Part shown: in pieces, positions 34,676 through 45,808 of the stretch | Position numbering within the stretch: position 1 is the first letter of the stretch | Layout: each line of letters opens with the position of its first letter | Source: Straminergon stramineum | Lineage: Eukaryota; Streptophyta; Bryopsida; Hypnales; Calliergonaceae | Length of the DNA stretch: 64,000 nucleotides | NCBI GenBank assembly: GCA_963920665.1 | Contig: OY987263.1 | Coordinates: 27,454,547-27,518,546 of the forward strand | Direction of reading: 5' to 3' | Translations under genes and position numbers: made by a program | The notes under the pieces: generated by a model | Told to the model about the DNA's origin: nothing | The model's input: the letters and a program-made list of their open reading frames with translations, nothing else | Database searches by the model: none

Positions 34676-37576
34676 CTACGCATCAAGGTTTGAAATACCA
34701 GGAATGTAGATTAAGCAAACATCTAAGACAACAGGCCTCCTGGATGGTAATCTTGCAGCGCCCAGTCCATTTGGGAAAGCCAACTGTCAGAAAGCAAAAC
34801 AAAAGAGTCTGTCAATACACAGGAATTCAGAGAAGATGCTAGCAGAACACAAGGGAACCTTCAAACTTTACTGAAGTGAAACGTAACGGTGGAATATTCA
34901 GCCCACGTTAATAACAGTATCTCTGGAGTCTGGAAAGGGAGTTACCTCGACAGGAATATATAATCGGCGCTTTCCCCCAGCTTTCATGCTCAAGATTCCC
35001 TCGTCCAACCCCTTAATGACCTGCGTGAAAACATGTGAAATGAGATCATGAGCCCCTTCACCCTCATGATAGAAATTCACCAACTAATAGAATTATCCTA
35101 ATGACCTGCATGAAATCACTTGGAATGAGACCATGACCCCTTCCACCCTTATGATAGAAATTCACCAACAAATATAATTATCCTTCAACTCATTCTAAGT
35201 CAGGGTGCTGACCTTGTAGCAGTGAAAAATAGCGATGAGCCTAATGAATAATGGTGAGAAATAGGTGATGGCAAGACTTTTTCGGGTGGTTCTATCATGA
35301 ATATGAAATAGTGTTTAGTTGAAGTATAATTATATTATATTTTTTTGAGATTGAGAACGTAGGTTCCTGTGAATGGAGAGTTTGTTGGGATAGTCCTAAG
35401 CAAGGGGACCTCGATATCAAGTGCTACCCTTGGGTCCTCTTTTTAGAGGGTAGAATAAATATTCACCTGTTCAGCCCCAACTCGGAAGATATATGGCATT
35501 CCTTTTTCCAGTGAACTTCACATTGCCAAGTTTGAGCAAAAGTCGATCCATCAGCATACTCAAAAGATTCGCGTGCTAAAATAACATCCTACTTTAGTCT
35601 AGCAACAACAAGAAGACAAATAACTCTAGACCAAAGACCAATGTGAATGAAGAGTCCGCTAAGCATACAGCATGGAGCAAGAGCTACCCTGGGTGCCTCT
35701 TTCTGGAGGTAGACTCTATGAAATCTCTTGACTTAGCAAGCAAATTAAAGCACATTCAACTTCACTACTTAATCAGATTTCTATGGTGTTTATCAGGGTG
35801 CATTGAAGACATCACATGGTAATTCTCTCGCTCACTTGTATTAATTATGAGACCTCTCACGATCAACTGAAACTAGCGAATGGGAGAAAAAAGACTAGTG
35901 CTTGAAGCTACCTGTCAAAGACCTTGCCATTAGGTATCATAGCCACGTAGTTTGCGGCAACTTGATTCTGCATGCAGATACGCGCAGATTAGAAATCATG
36001 TTGCCCTTCTGTCACATCAAATTTTTTTGGCAAAAGCAATTTCACATGACATAACTTCTCTGGTCGCTTCCATTGTGGTTGGAAACGAGGAGGGACTAAT
36101 CATAAGCCTCATCCTCTCCCATATGAGATTACGACTGTTAGATCTTGGAAATCTATGGTTCTATGAGATCTATGTTCAATAACTGTCTTTGGTCTCTCGG
36201 TCCTAGACCGGTTATCTAGTATACAAAAGGAGAAAGAAGCGCATTGACTTAGATAACCTGAAAGCAAACAGACGGACTATCTCCCCTTCCAACTACAATG
36301 TCTTTGTATTGAAGACCTGAAGCTGTGGTGGTTCGAGGGATCTGCCAAAGGAACCCACAGGTGCACCAAATACATCTTGATCAGTAGACTGCAAGCTAAA
36401 TATGATGATCAACGTTCAGTAAGGGATAAATAATCACCATCCTCTCGTAACATGCACACAACTACAGCACTTAAAAGTCCTATCAGCTACTGAAATTCTT
36501 CTGAAGAGCCTTACATTTTCCAATTCAAAGACTAGCCGAAGCCGCCACTCTTAAGTAATATTCTATTCTTTCGGGTGTATAATAAGTTTGTACTGCGGAG
36601 GGTCTTCGAGGAGAAAACAAAGGGATTCTTTCATCATGACTGATGCTTTAGAGATCCCCACAAATGAAGAACCTCCTTCCCAACTTCAAGGTGATCTTCA
36701 AAGACCCTCGTAAAACAAAAAACCTATGGAGGGAAGCAATTAGTTACGGGGAAGCCAGGAATGGCTTCTAGACCGTACACGGTATCTCGCTTAGGGTCTA
36801 ACAATTTTTTACACAAAATACAGTCTCTCAGGGGTTGATCTCATTGCCTTTCGATTTCATAAATACAGTAGGATCCTCTATAGTTCGGATAGAAATTTGT
36901 AACCTTCCGTATCCTTTAGAACATTAGGATGGTAGGGCGGGTACTCTAAGTACAAGTATTCCTGATCGCTAGGTTGGTATGGCAGATCCTTTATACAAAG
37001 CCTGTTCAGAGGACATTGACAGAGAGACAACAATTGTACAAGGTAGGTGCACCCAAAAGTGCCACTGCACCTAAATGTGCCACACTGTATATTTAATCTT
37101 CATTGTAGAATATAAATCGAGGAATTTAATTGTCCTTGAGGCACAACTTTCATAAGACAACTATCCTAAATTTGATTCCTGAAATGAAGAGGAGATATAA
37201 ATTGTGCACCAAACTAACAACTTCTTCCAACAGACTTGCCCTCATACATTTCAATGGAAACTCGAAACCCTAATGCTGTGCAACTTACATTCTCAAGTTC
37301 TTTCTCAAAATCCGCGTCACGGAGCTTTGCAAGCGTAGGGCCCGGTGGCAACCCCGAAGTTGCAGCAACTGCCATTCCGGACGGCAGAGCTGTGCCCAGC
37401 ACTGTGACAGCCATAGCCTCTCTCCGCGACAGCTGCATCACGTTCTGTTCCTTCTTCACTGCGCCATATCTCACAACCGATGGCAATTCTCTTTGAGCAG
37501 CGACCGTGTTGACTGCTGGACATAACCTGAATGCTGCTCCATCACCACATTGCAGAGGAGTAAAGATTTCATTGCC
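34676..37576 (-). CDS. FKBP16-3: Thylakoid-lumen FKBP-type peptidyl-prolyl isomerase, FKBP16-3-like
   Basis: Minus-strand exons: first exon ending at 37289, then 36341-36258, 35967-35912, 35515-35467, 35020-34946, 34783-34676 (stop 34678-34676). All junctions are GT-AG and the phases close. The order of blocks follows plant FKBP16-3: SRREAMAVTVLG (twin-arginine, then a hydrophobic stretch ending AVAA, a lumen-targeting signal), DADFEKELEN, ASGLQYKDIVVGRG, VAANYVAMIPNGKVFD, SLEKGMPYIFRVG, VIKGLDEGILSMKAGGKRRL, and PVVLDVCLIYIPG at the end. It should fold proteins in the chloroplast lumen, though many lumen FKBPs have weak isomerase activity. The N-terminus is unresolved. The frame carrying the twin arginines is open up to 37576 but has no ATG before MQLSRREAM (37438). 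A transit-peptide-like ATG frame (37572, MKSLLL...) is in another frame. The given end is therefore the limit of the open frame. Confidence 0.8.
35011..35183 (-). repeat. 85-bp tandem duplication covering an exon edge
   Basis: The unit at 35011-35095 recurs at 35096-35183 (blocks AATGACCTGC and GATAGAAATTCACCAAC). The inner copy includes the splice acceptor and first bases of the exon 35020-34946. The outer copy therefore carries a decoy acceptor inside the preceding intron. Confidence 0.75.
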
Positions 37577-38264
37577 CTAATACCTGAAGTTGCCCTAAAA
37601 TCCAATAGTGCATCCTCAATTGGCAAAAGCAAATGTTGCAAAGTGCAGGAACAGAGTACTCTCGAATTTGACAATGACAATTTACGTGCCACTCATGTGA
37701 AGCCCTAAATTCCCGAAACCCAACACAGATTTCAATACACGCAATTCGGGTGTTAGCGCGGTATTTATAACCACGATTAGATGGTGAACAACGGCAGCAA
37801 CAACCACCCACAAGGAGAGATAGATATGAAAGCAAACCAGTTGAGTGCAGGCACGAATGCATCGCCATAGCCACCGCTGGCAATTCTCTTTGAGCAACTA
37901 CCGCGTTGCCTGCTGGACATAACCAGATTGCTGCTCTATCTCCACATTGCAGAGGAGTCAAGGTTGCATTGGCTTAATCTTTGAAGTTACCCTAAAATCC
38001 AATAGTGTATCCCCAATTGGCAATAAACAATGTTACAAAGTGCAGTAGTAGAGTACTCTCGAATTTGACGACGACAAATGACGTCCCACTGATGTGAAGC
38101 CCTAAATTCCAGGAACCCAACACAGTTTTCAGTGACGGTTGTTTGCGTGGTACTTGTAACAACAATTAGATAGTGAGTTACATACCCAGGCACACACAAG
38201 TAGAGATGGAGATGAAAGCAAACCAGTTGAGTGCAGGAACAAATGCATCGTCATAGCCAGCAGT
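37481..38264 (-). repeat. ~397-bp tandem duplication of the FKBP 5' region
   Basis: 37481-37877 and 37878-38264 are closely similar (TGGCAATTCTCTTTGAGCA ... TTGCAGAGGAGT ... CAAACCAGTTGAGTGCAGG). The unit spans the putative promoter, leader and N-terminal coding start of the minus-strand FKBP gene. The TATA-like box is intact only in the copy next to the gene. Confidence 0.85.
37762..37769 (-). promoter_or_regulatory. TATA box candidate for the FKBP gene
   Basis: TATAAATA on the minus strand, about 190 bp before the ATG at 37572. The corresponding place in the outer duplicate has lost the motif. Confidence 0.45.
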
Positions 38265-38735
38265 GAAGTGTAGCGAAAGAGCTCCCGACCTTGGAGGATC
38301 TGGGTTCTGTGGCCTCTGTAACCAATTGCTCTCCAATTCACAATCTGTTCTAAAAGGTATCATCTGAAACAGCTGTAACTTCCTGCGAAATGACAAAGCA
38401 CTCCTGCAAATTCCCAACGGAGAATCTGGTCAATAATGATGCAAAGTGGACACCTGTGAATGGTGATGATGGGTCAACAACAAGCGTGAATGGTCCCAGG
38501 TGGAAACTGTGGGAGTGTGGGACCTTGATGATCCTGCTTGCGACAGATGGAGTTTTTCTTTCTTTCTCTGAAGCTTCCAAAGTGGAATTTCACGGTGTCT
38601 GTGCGTCTCTCTGCATGCGAGTTCTCTTTGTTGTTACTGTTCACCCAACTTCTTAACGTACCCAAAGCCTAAAGGGTGTACTATAGTTAGGAGGTCGATA
38701 AAGCATAAGGGAGCCGACCCCTTTCTGACCACTTA

Positions 38736-39175
38736 GAGCAACCCCACGGCAGCCGCGCCAAGCAGGGGCGCCAAGTGTGCGTTTGGTGTGGCTGTTGAAG
38801 AGCCCGGGTCTGACTGCACCAGTGGTGCCCCACGGTGGAAGCGCCATTGGCACACGCCAACTGTGAGTTGCACGCAGCCCAAAAAATTGATGTGGGTGGG
38901 GTTCAATCGCCCTCCACTCACACCTCCTCCCCTGCTGGCCATTTCCGACAATGCTGGATAACGATGGTAGAAATCCGTTTAATGTGGCAACAGTGCGGTC
39001 GTCAGACCCTTGGCGCACCACGCCCAAGCTGCACCATTTGGCAGTGCCCGCCCCAGAAATTGGCGTGGCCGGCCGGTTTTCCCCGTGTGGCGTGCCTGCC
39101 GTGGGGGAAGAAACCCAGCCCGTGCCCACCCACTGCCCGTGTTTGGGCCCTTTGGGCCCTACCGTGGGGTTGCTC
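38736..39175. mobile_element. PIF/Harbinger-type GC-rich MITE
   Basis: A 440-bp element with terminal inverted repeats GAGCAACCCCACGG / CCGTGGGGTTGCTC, flanked by TTA on both sides (38733-38735, 39176-39178), the 3-bp target duplication of PIF/Harbinger elements. It is far more GC-rich than its surroundings and is therefore open in several frames on both strands. None of those frames is convincing as a gene. Confidence 0.85.
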
Positions 39176-39572
39176 TTAAGCAGATACACATACTGCAAGG
39201 GAGGTTTCAACAGTGGGGAAATTTTTTCCATGAGCAGAAATAGAGTTCATAAGGTTTTCATAATTTTTCAGATTTTTTTTCCTCACAAAATAATTACTAC
39301 GAATTTTTAAGCTGAAGATTCTATTCTACCCATATTGGCCATACAAACCTTCCTCTTTTTGACCAAGGACTGATTGCAAAATCCAAGAAGGGCTAGGTCC
39401 AAATTTGAGAGTCTTATAGCCCATTGTAATGCACCACGAACTGCCCAGGAATTGTGCTAGCAATAATTGTTGCTAATCACCTACTGATAGAAATTACTCC
39501 ACCCTACATTGCCAGATTGGATATGTGATTAGTGAGGGGTCAGCTCCCTTAAAATTGTTTACCAATGAGGCA

Positions 39573-40385
39573 AGAGTCCCTTTTGCATCCTCTAATATAA
39601 TTGGGGACCAATAGGAGACCTTTACCTTACAGTGAACAGAATTGTCTTATAAATGGCTCCTGTGCCAACCCCAATCCTTCAATTAACACTTAAAGGTTCA
39701 AAGTGTTCTCCTAAATTGACAATTTAAAAAAAATCATCATAAAGTACTATTCAAAAGAATATTTTGGAATTGATATACAAATAAAAGTTATAGATTTTGA
39801 GTTTTAGGTTCCATATGTACGGTTAGATTCACCAATGCTAGCACTAATATTTTTTTTACTATTTTTTGAAAGGAAATTTCCAAAATTCCTCCTAAATTCA
39901 ATTACAAGAAAACTATTATCATTTTTTGAGTAAAATTTGTTGAAATGGATTTGATATGAGGTTCTCTTCACATGGTCATTTTCTAATATTTTTTGTGTTC
40001 TTGAAATCTATGTCCTCACATTTGTAAGTCTAGTTTTGAACTAAATCAATGTAATTTTGGCTTAGTCGACCAACTAACATACTTCCACATTTGTAATTTT
40101 AGAAAAATTTGTACTCTAGTAACATCAAATCCAACCATTAGATAGAACAACAACTTGATATATTATCTCAACAAAATATGATGACTTTCATCCAAGCAAT
40201 AATGAGAAAGAAACAACAATACCAATCTATTCATCATCCAAAAATTGGATGTTAGAGCACTAAAAGATTAAGTGATAAGTCCTTCCAAGGTATCTAGTGA
40301 AGCATAGTACCTTTCAAGCATGGGGAAGACCATTGTTATACAATATTATGAAGCACTTTGGATTCTAAAAGAGATATATTTTGCT
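39573..40385 (+). repeat. Second copy of the repeat around 4.2 kb, with an insertion
   Basis: 39573-39700 and 40300-40385 match the repeat at 4140-4373 and its continuation after the 8 kb element at 12446. Between them is a segment absent from the other copy, 39687-40274. Its ends are imperfect inverses (CACTTAAAGGTTC... and ...TTTTAGTG-like, AAGATTAAGTG), so it is perhaps another small element. I could not find a target duplication for it. Confidence 0.45.
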
Positions 40386-42674
40386 TTCTCATTGCACCAA
40401 CAATAAACAAAAGAGTACATTTGAAGATGTAGATATATGCTTTAGTAACCATTGCATTTCAACTTTAAAAACTTGTGTAACTAGTTCTACAAAAGAGAGT
40501 GCTAGCATGTGAGCATAGAATCAATAAGCACATGAGCCTAGGAGTCTATATTATAGACACCTTCTATGGCTATAAGTGTCTATGTCATAGATACCTATGT
40601 TGTAGACTCTCTCTATGTCATAATATACCTATGTTATAGGTAAATATGTTATAAACACCTTCAAAAGGTTGTAGTTACATACCTACAACTAGGCTCAAGG
40701 CTTGTAGGATCATGTCTCTACACTCATGCACTAGCATTGTTAGTTCTACAAAGTTTCAACAATATGAAATGACTTGGATTAGATGCCAATTTCATTCATC
40801 TTTCAAAGAAAATTACCTGAAAAATATTTCAAGAAGTCTAACCTCTTCAAATTAATTATCATCTTTTAAATGGGTGCTTTCCGAACCTCCTACCTTAAAG
40901 GGTGGACCAAAGATTTTATTTTCAATTTTGCAAGGTACATTGATTTATCCTATAAGTGAAGGCACAAAATTATGTTATTCAAGTTTGGGAGAGTTTTTGA
41001 GTTGCACTCATAATAATTTGAATTGGTTTGTTAGCATCCAAATTCCAATTCTGACTTCATGCTTGAATGTACTTTATTGTTTCGAAATATGACCCTTAGA
41101 AATAAGTAGGGAATTGTGAGGAGAGTGGCAATGTTGGTTCATTTTGTTTCTTGTATTTAACCAATTTTACTTGAGTTATTGTTTCTCTTCATACTATAAT
41201 TAGACATTTGCTTGAATTTTAGTGACTTTGTTTCTACCCAATTTTTTGGTACAATCACCTATAAAATTGGTCACTACAAAAAAATTCTAGAATCAATCAA
41301 GTATTAAAATATTTCAATTTGTGTTCATTTAATCCCTAAAATATAACAATGTTTTGAAGTTCAAAACTACTTCAAAATACTTGTACCCCAAGCAAGGCTA
41401 AAATCTTCATTTATTTTTATTCTTTAATAAATATAATTGTAGCGTTTATTAGGTAACATATTCAAGTACATCCTTTCCAAACTTTAGATTAAAAATGCCT
41501 AGTGATTACAAACTCAATGTGCATGTACTTCAAAAAGTAGTTTCTCCTAGCTAGCATGTCTCCAAGGTGAAGTTTTGTGTTTCAATATTCTTAGGAAAAA
41601 AATGAATAATGTATGACCTAAACTTGAGAGATTTAGCCAATATGTTGGAAAATAGGTTGAAATATAGAGAAAAAATTTAACCAAAAAAACTTTCATAATC
41701 ATCTTTATAAAAATGATACAATGGAAGGTGGTACTTGATGAAAGAAAAAACTAAACTGCTAATAATTTTTATATGAAATTGAGAATTGGAAATTTCAATT
41801 GTGAAAATACTCTAGAAAACAATATGTATCCTTTCTTTTTGTTTTTCTTTAAAAAATTTCAAAATTGAGTTCAAAAAACAACTTAAATTTATGATTTTCT
41901 AACTTCATTGCTTGTAAAATGAAACTCCCCATAACTTTAACCTCATTTTTTGGAACGGGATGGTTCAAATAATTTTGAGTAGATGTATAAATCTATATAT
42001 CAAATCAAGTTAATTAATATTTTTATAAGATATACTTTTAGCTATCTATTTGACATTGAAATTGAAAAAAACCCTTGTAACAATTGTAATATTTATGGGA
42101 ATGATGTGAAACAAAGCTTTACATATTGATTAGGATGATTAGCATCCACGATCAAAATTCTCATGCAAAAATTCCAAAATATAGTCAATAGAGCTTGCCT
42201 AATTTCTCAAAAAGTCCAAAGTTCTCTCTTCAATTTTTGTAGGGGTTGAAATAGTTTGATTTTTTTCTATTAATATTATGTGCTATAATAGGATAAATCA
42301 ATGTAGCATAATGTTTTATTTTAATCACAAATATGATATTTATGAATGAAATTTTCTATATTCATCCAAATGTGGCAAAATTGTCTTGCTTTGAAATCAT
42401 TTTGGATGAACTTTGGTGATTTAATCCATTCAAAATTGGAATATATTTTACATAAATTTTTTTTTGTTTTTGCAATACAGTACTTCAATTCAAAATTGCC
42501 ACAAATAAAATCCAAAGGGTGCACATTTCAAACAAGTATAGTTAAAAATGTACAACCTCTACATAGGGTTGATTTAGACAAATCTATTCTTATCACCTTC
42601 AAAATCCGTAGTTCAAATCTTATGGTGTTCAAAAAATGCATGTTCAAAGAATCTAAATCTCCTAGTATTGACTT
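40386..42674. other. AT-rich spacer
   Basis: No gene recognised. 40540-40665 holds short reiterated motifs (TATGTCATAGATACC, CTATGTTATAGG). Open frames such as 40874-41092 and 42346-42690 have no recognisable content. Confidence 0.45.
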
Positions 42675-43443
42675 TACTAGAAGAAAATGAGTTTTTTTGT
42701 GACTACAAAGAGCAACAATTTTTTGGGTTGCATTGGATATTTGTGACTATTGATAATTTGGAGACCTACAATTATAGTGGACAAGTCACATGTCAAATTG
42801 TAGTTGCACAGTGAAAAGGGGTCAATTCTCATCCAACAATTTACTTCAAACTTTGTCAATGAATTCTTCTAACATGGTTCTTTACATGGTATTTGCTTAT
42901 GTGTGATTTGTTAGTCACTCATTTGCGACTAATGTATGACTCATTTGCAACTCATCTATGATCTCATTGCGACTTGTTTGTAATTTCATTGCAACTTGTA
43001 GAATTTTTAGATTTTGAAATCTACAAAATGTAAAATTCTACAAATTGTAGATTTTTTAGAATTTTATTAATAGAATTCATTACACAAGAGTATAACAACT
43101 TACAAGTCTTATATGCCCAACTTAATGGCAATTTTGACAATTGATATGGGACTATTGATATGAGACAATTGGAAAATGACTTTAGGAATGACTTAGGAAC
43201 AACTAGAAAACAACTAAGAAATAGCTATAGAACAACTAAGAAATGACTACAAAACAACTAGGAAACGACTTGTTTGTAATTGTTTTTTGGTCATTTTCTA
43301 GTTGTCTTCTAATCGTAGTGTAGTCATTTTTAAGTCACATTGTAGTCTTTTGTAGTTGTTTTCTAGTTGCAATCTAGTCAAATTGTAGTTGTTTTGTAGT
43401 TGTCTTTCAATTTATTTCTAGTGGCATTGTAATTGTTTTGTAG
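42675..43443. mobile_element. CACTA-like non-autonomous element (tentative)
   Basis: The left end, TACTAGAAGAAAATGAG then TTTTTTTGTGACTACAAAG, lines up with the true CACTA end at 59227 (CACTACAAGAAAATGGCC then ACTTTTGTGACTGCCAAAG). Subterminal repeats follow: GCGACT/GCAACT motifs at 42930-43010 and AACAACTAGAAAACAAC with its inverse GTTGTTTTCTAGTTG at 43180-43440, which can fold back. The right end, GTTTTGTAGGG, is a poor match. Confidence 0.4.
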
Positions 43444-44164
43444 GGTCATTGCAAGAAACACTGGTCCTATTCTCCATCACAATGAGAGTGATCTTTTGTC
43501 ATCAGCTAAAACTTTTGAAGCACAAATCCAATGAACATGAAATTTCTATTGAACATGTCTAACTTGATGTTAATCAAATCTCTTATTTATTAGAAATTAA
43601 AACAAAATCATTTAATATTTGAAAATCATTTTTGTTAATTTGTCACAAAGTGCAATTTAGGGTTTTTTACTACATTAGGAGTCCCCAAATTTAATGATAT
43701 AAAGTTGAAACTTTCATGGTCTATTTGCATAGTAGGAAAGCATATATCTACAAAAAGAAATTAGAAAATATATTATTTTATGTCCTCCTCATGAGTGCAA
43801 ACAACACTTTGATTGCATGCAATTTTTTGAACATTGAAGATGGTTATAAGATCATTATTTTGGTGAAATCTCATCACCATCTAGAAAATTTTTTAGTTCT
43901 TTTTAAAATTTTATTTTCCTATTTTTTACAAATAAGAATGTGATAGTGCCAATTTTCATGAGATTTTACACTTTTCTAGTTCTCCTACTAGGGGAATTTT
44001 TCTATGGTTTTCCTTCATAGAATACCTTCTTTTTAAAGGTTTATACATTACAAATATTTTTCCATTAAAATTTTTTCCTTCTAATTATAATGTACTCTCT
44101 AAAAAAAATAATACACTATAGAAAACATTGTGGAAACTGGACATTGTTTCTTGCAATGATCTGG
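43442..44164. mobile_element. MITE of the ATTGCAAGAAACA family, copy 3
   Basis: Ends AGGGTCATTGCAAGAAACAC and, inverted at the right, CAGATCATTGCAAGAAACA. About 723 bp. Shares with copy 2 the internal string CAATGAACATGAAATT-like block near the left end. It starts exactly where the CACTA-like segment ends. One open frame (43716-43943) is AT-biased and not recognised. Confidence 0.65.
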
Positions 44165-45078
44165 TAGTAGAACTTTGGTTGATTTCTAATCAAATTGTAG
44201 TCAAAATTAGATACTATACGATTGGGGTGATGATAGAGTAGACTCCATGAAAGGTAGAGTTGTCGACATCGACAATTGTAATAAACACTAGATGTAGAAT
44301 ACCTCACGTTAATTTCATATGACTACTCCATTACAATCCCATAATCCTACTCTTCATTCTACTTGCTACTTTGTGACTACAACTATGCATCCTCCTAATT
44401 TGGTTGATATAGAGAGGATACAATGGTAGGATAGTTGTATAGGACACTTAGTTGCATGTCAATCAATTGTGGCGGACAATTTTTTCTTCTAGTGCTTCTC
44501 AAAAGAATCAACAAAGATCTAGACAACTTAATAAAATAGGAATCATGCTCTAATGCTTCTTTGAATAATTTTTAGGTATAATTACCTTGCTAATGATAAT
44601 CTCAAACATTTTAGATGCCAAACTATGACAATCAATATGCTTGGGTGATTTGGAAGGTGGGTACATCCCAAAATTGCACCTTGCCTAAAACCACCATCAT
44701 CACTTTGTATACATCTCTAAAATCAATATGTATGTAGGTTAAAGAAATGTACATCTCCAAAATATACATATATATGTAGGTTGAAAAAATGCCATGTATC
44801 CAAATGTCATGTACTTTGGTGCGCTGGAACCTCCTTTCACTTGCCAAGAAGATAATCAATGAAAATTTGACCAGTCTAATAGTACGGTAGTAACTAGGCA
44901 CAGTATCCAAAAGTGACGGTTCGGGGGTACCCACCTTCCTGAACGTTGAACTATTAGTACAGTAACAAGTCCCTTTCGCCATAAGTAAGGTACAGAGCTG
45001 TAGAGATTATTTATAGAATATAGATACACCGTAGAAAACTTTTCGTTCAACTGGCAAGTGGAAGAGAGTCTCAGGATC
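44165..45078. other. Spacer with small inverted repeat
   Basis: GGAAGGTGGGTAC at 44651 and its inverse GTACCCACCTTCC at 44926 could form a ~290-bp foldback containing tandem ATGTAGGTT/ATGTACATCTCC motifs. No gene seen. Confidence 0.4.
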
Positions 45079-45808
45079 ACTCAGTTCTCTTTCAACCAAC
45101 AAGCTGACATCATCCTTCGGCATATTCTCCAGGACCTCGAAATCGCTGGGGACCAACTCCTAAACTCAACCGAGAACGACGACAACGACGAAGAGCAATT
45201 AGGTGAGGACTAGGTAACCTTCAAGCCACTTCAAGCCACCGGGAGGCGGCAAGTGGGTTACAGGACGTAACCAGCTCTGCACGCGGATGAAAACTCCTGT
45301 AACTGTTGTCTACGTGCATGAATATCATGTGATTACAATCAAACTATCCTGCTCGTGGATGAAACACTGTCCAGCACACAGATGCACATAACCAGAGCTG
45401 GTTACGTACTCGCAGGTGATTGATATTGATCTGCAGGAGGCATTTAGTTCGATTTACAGGGATATTGTAGATCGTGATTGAGAGGGGATGCCCTCTTCTT
45501 CCTCTTTCTCCTTCCCACTGGGAATTTCCTGTTCCTTTGCTGTATTTGCCTGGCGCCCCCGATGTTCCTTTTTCCCTTCGGACGTTGATGACTTGTTCAG
45601 CTTCCCCAACCCCGCCTCCGGCACCCCTGCGCTGTGCTCTCGGCACCTCTCCCATTCCTGCCTACCGGCGCTCGGTTGCCCGTTTGTCGCTCATCCTGAC
45701 TTTTAGTGCCTGTTTCCTCTCCCCTGCCTCCGGGCGTGTAAGGCCCTCGGGCTTTTAATTCAGTAAAGTCTCCACCCTGGCACGGGTTTCAACTCAGTTC
45801 TCTTTCAA
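45079..45808. repeat. ~700-bp segment between 17-bp direct repeats
   Basis: ACTCAGTTCTCTTTCAA occurs at 45079-45095 and again at 45792-45808. The enclosed segment is GC-richer than the flanks and contains an open pyrimidine-rich frame (45474-45758) of no recognised family. A target duplication of a LINE- or SINE-type insertion is possible, but there is no terminal poly(A) next to the right repeat. Two LTR edges are another option. Confidence 0.4.

Noticed and set aside
38653..39231. 192-codon minus-strand frame and several overlapping frames
   Set aside because: They lie across the GC-rich PIF/Harbinger MITE; the composition explains the openness and no family is recognisable.
41271..41286. 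CACTACAAAAAAATTC, resembling a CACTA terminus
   Set aside because: No subterminal repeats follow and no partner end was found, so it is probably chance in AT-rich DNA.
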